DNA of 15,356 nt from JBDKGH01 sp039798265 (GTDB lineage: Bacteria; Bacteroidota; Bacteroidia; Flavobacteriales_D; Sanyastnellaceae): positions 1 through 15,356 of the forward strand of contig JBDKGH010000050.1 in the NCBI GenBank assembly GCA_039798265.1, written 5' to 3'. The notes beneath the pieces were generated by a model. The model saw only the letters and a list, made by a program, of their open reading frames with translations. It was not told the DNA's origin and did not search any database. Below, one piece after another: positions 15,023 through 15,356 of this stretch. The first letter of the stretch is position 1. Every line of letters starts with the position of its first letter. The position numbers and the translations under genes are program-made.

Positions 15023-15356
15023 ATGGCACAAATCACATTTAAAGGCAACCCAGTGCAAACTGCTGGTTCACTTCCCAGCGTAGGAAGCGCTGCACCAGAC
15101 TTCCGTTTAACAGGCACAGATTTAGCAGACATCCAGCTCTCTAATCTCCGCGGCAAACGTGTTGTTCTGAATATTTTCCCAAGCGTTGACACAGGTATAT
15201 GTGCGGCATCTGCTCGCAAGTTTAACCAGTTGGCTTCAGGCATGGAAAACACTGTTGTGCTCAACATATCAAAGGATCTTCCATTTGCACACAATCGTTT
15301 TTGCGCAGCCGAAGGACTAAAGGATGTTCATGGCGCCTCACAATTCAAAGACAACG
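15023..15356 (+). CDS. tpx: Thiol peroxidase (5' part; cut by the window end)
   Basis: The first 111 codons are present (the full protein is normally about 165 residues). Tpx is an atypical two-cysteine peroxiredoxin that reduces hydrogen and organic peroxides using thioredoxin. The start GNPVQTAGSLPSVGSAAPDF is typical of the family. The peroxidatic cysteine is C60 in FPSVDTGICAASARKFN (the Pxxx(T/S)xxC motif is intact, with Gly-Ile where Pro-Val/Thr is common), and the resolving cysteine is C94 in NRFCAAEGLKD. The spacing of 34 residues between the two cysteines fits the family. No promoter motif is seen in the short gap after valS. Confidence 0.96.
   Translation, partial: MAQITFKGNPVQTAGSLPSVGSAAPDFRLTGTDLADIQLSNLRGKRVVLNIFPSVDTGICAASARKFNQLASGMENTVVLNISKDLPFAHNRFCAAEGLKDVHGASQFKDN

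Noticed and set aside
15001..15294. 97-codon minus-strand ORF at the right end
   Set aside because: It is antisense to tpx, whose active-site motifs are clear.

Overview
The window looks like chromosomal DNA from a member of the Bacteroidota, most likely a flavobacterium-like marine or freshwater lineage (inference). Three lines of evidence support this. Several upstream regions carry the Bacteroidota promoter pattern, a -33 TTG and a -7 TAnnTTTG about 19-21 nt apart. The six genes RDD, SpoIIM-like, DUF4129, DUF4350, MoxR and DUF58 form a cluster familiar from this phylum. The left end encodes a very large secreted protein built of four-cysteine HYR-like repeats, a style common in these bacteria.

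Layout, left to right. Positions 2-3307 (minus strand) hold the N-terminal 1,102 codons of a giant secreted repeat protein whose C-terminus lies beyond the window. It has no stop codon inside the window, so it is easy to miss in a stop-to-stop ORF search. A 385-bp non-coding gap follows, holding the minus-strand promoter of that gene and a plus-strand promoter for a tRNA-Phe(GAA) gene. The tRNA is closed by a strong hairpin terminator. Next come aroB (3-dehydroquinate synthase, GTG start, plus strand) and a convergent RDD-family membrane protein gene whose 3' end overlaps aroB by 11 bp.

From the RDD promoter region an apparent operon runs rightwards: a SpoIIM-like protein with an extra C-terminal membrane half, a DUF4129 protein, a DUF4350 protein, a MoxR AAA+ ATPase and a DUF58 (vWA-type) protein. 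The genes overlap or sit within 17 bp of each other, including an ATGA overlap between moxR and DUF58. Together with the divergent RDD gene they probably build one inner-membrane machine in which a cytoplasmic ATPase and a vWA adaptor act on several membrane partners. The biochemical task of this cluster is not known to me. valS (valyl-tRNA synthetase) follows behind its own likely promoter, and the window ends inside tpx (thiol peroxidase).

The best candidates for something new are (a) a roughly 200-residue unrecognised domain inserted inside the first complete HYR-like repeat, exactly between its second and third cysteines, (b) the fusion of a SpoIIM-like domain to a second multi-spanning membrane domain inside the MoxR cluster, and (c) a strongly acidic periplasmic insertion in the DUF4350 protein. 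The housekeeping genes look ordinary.
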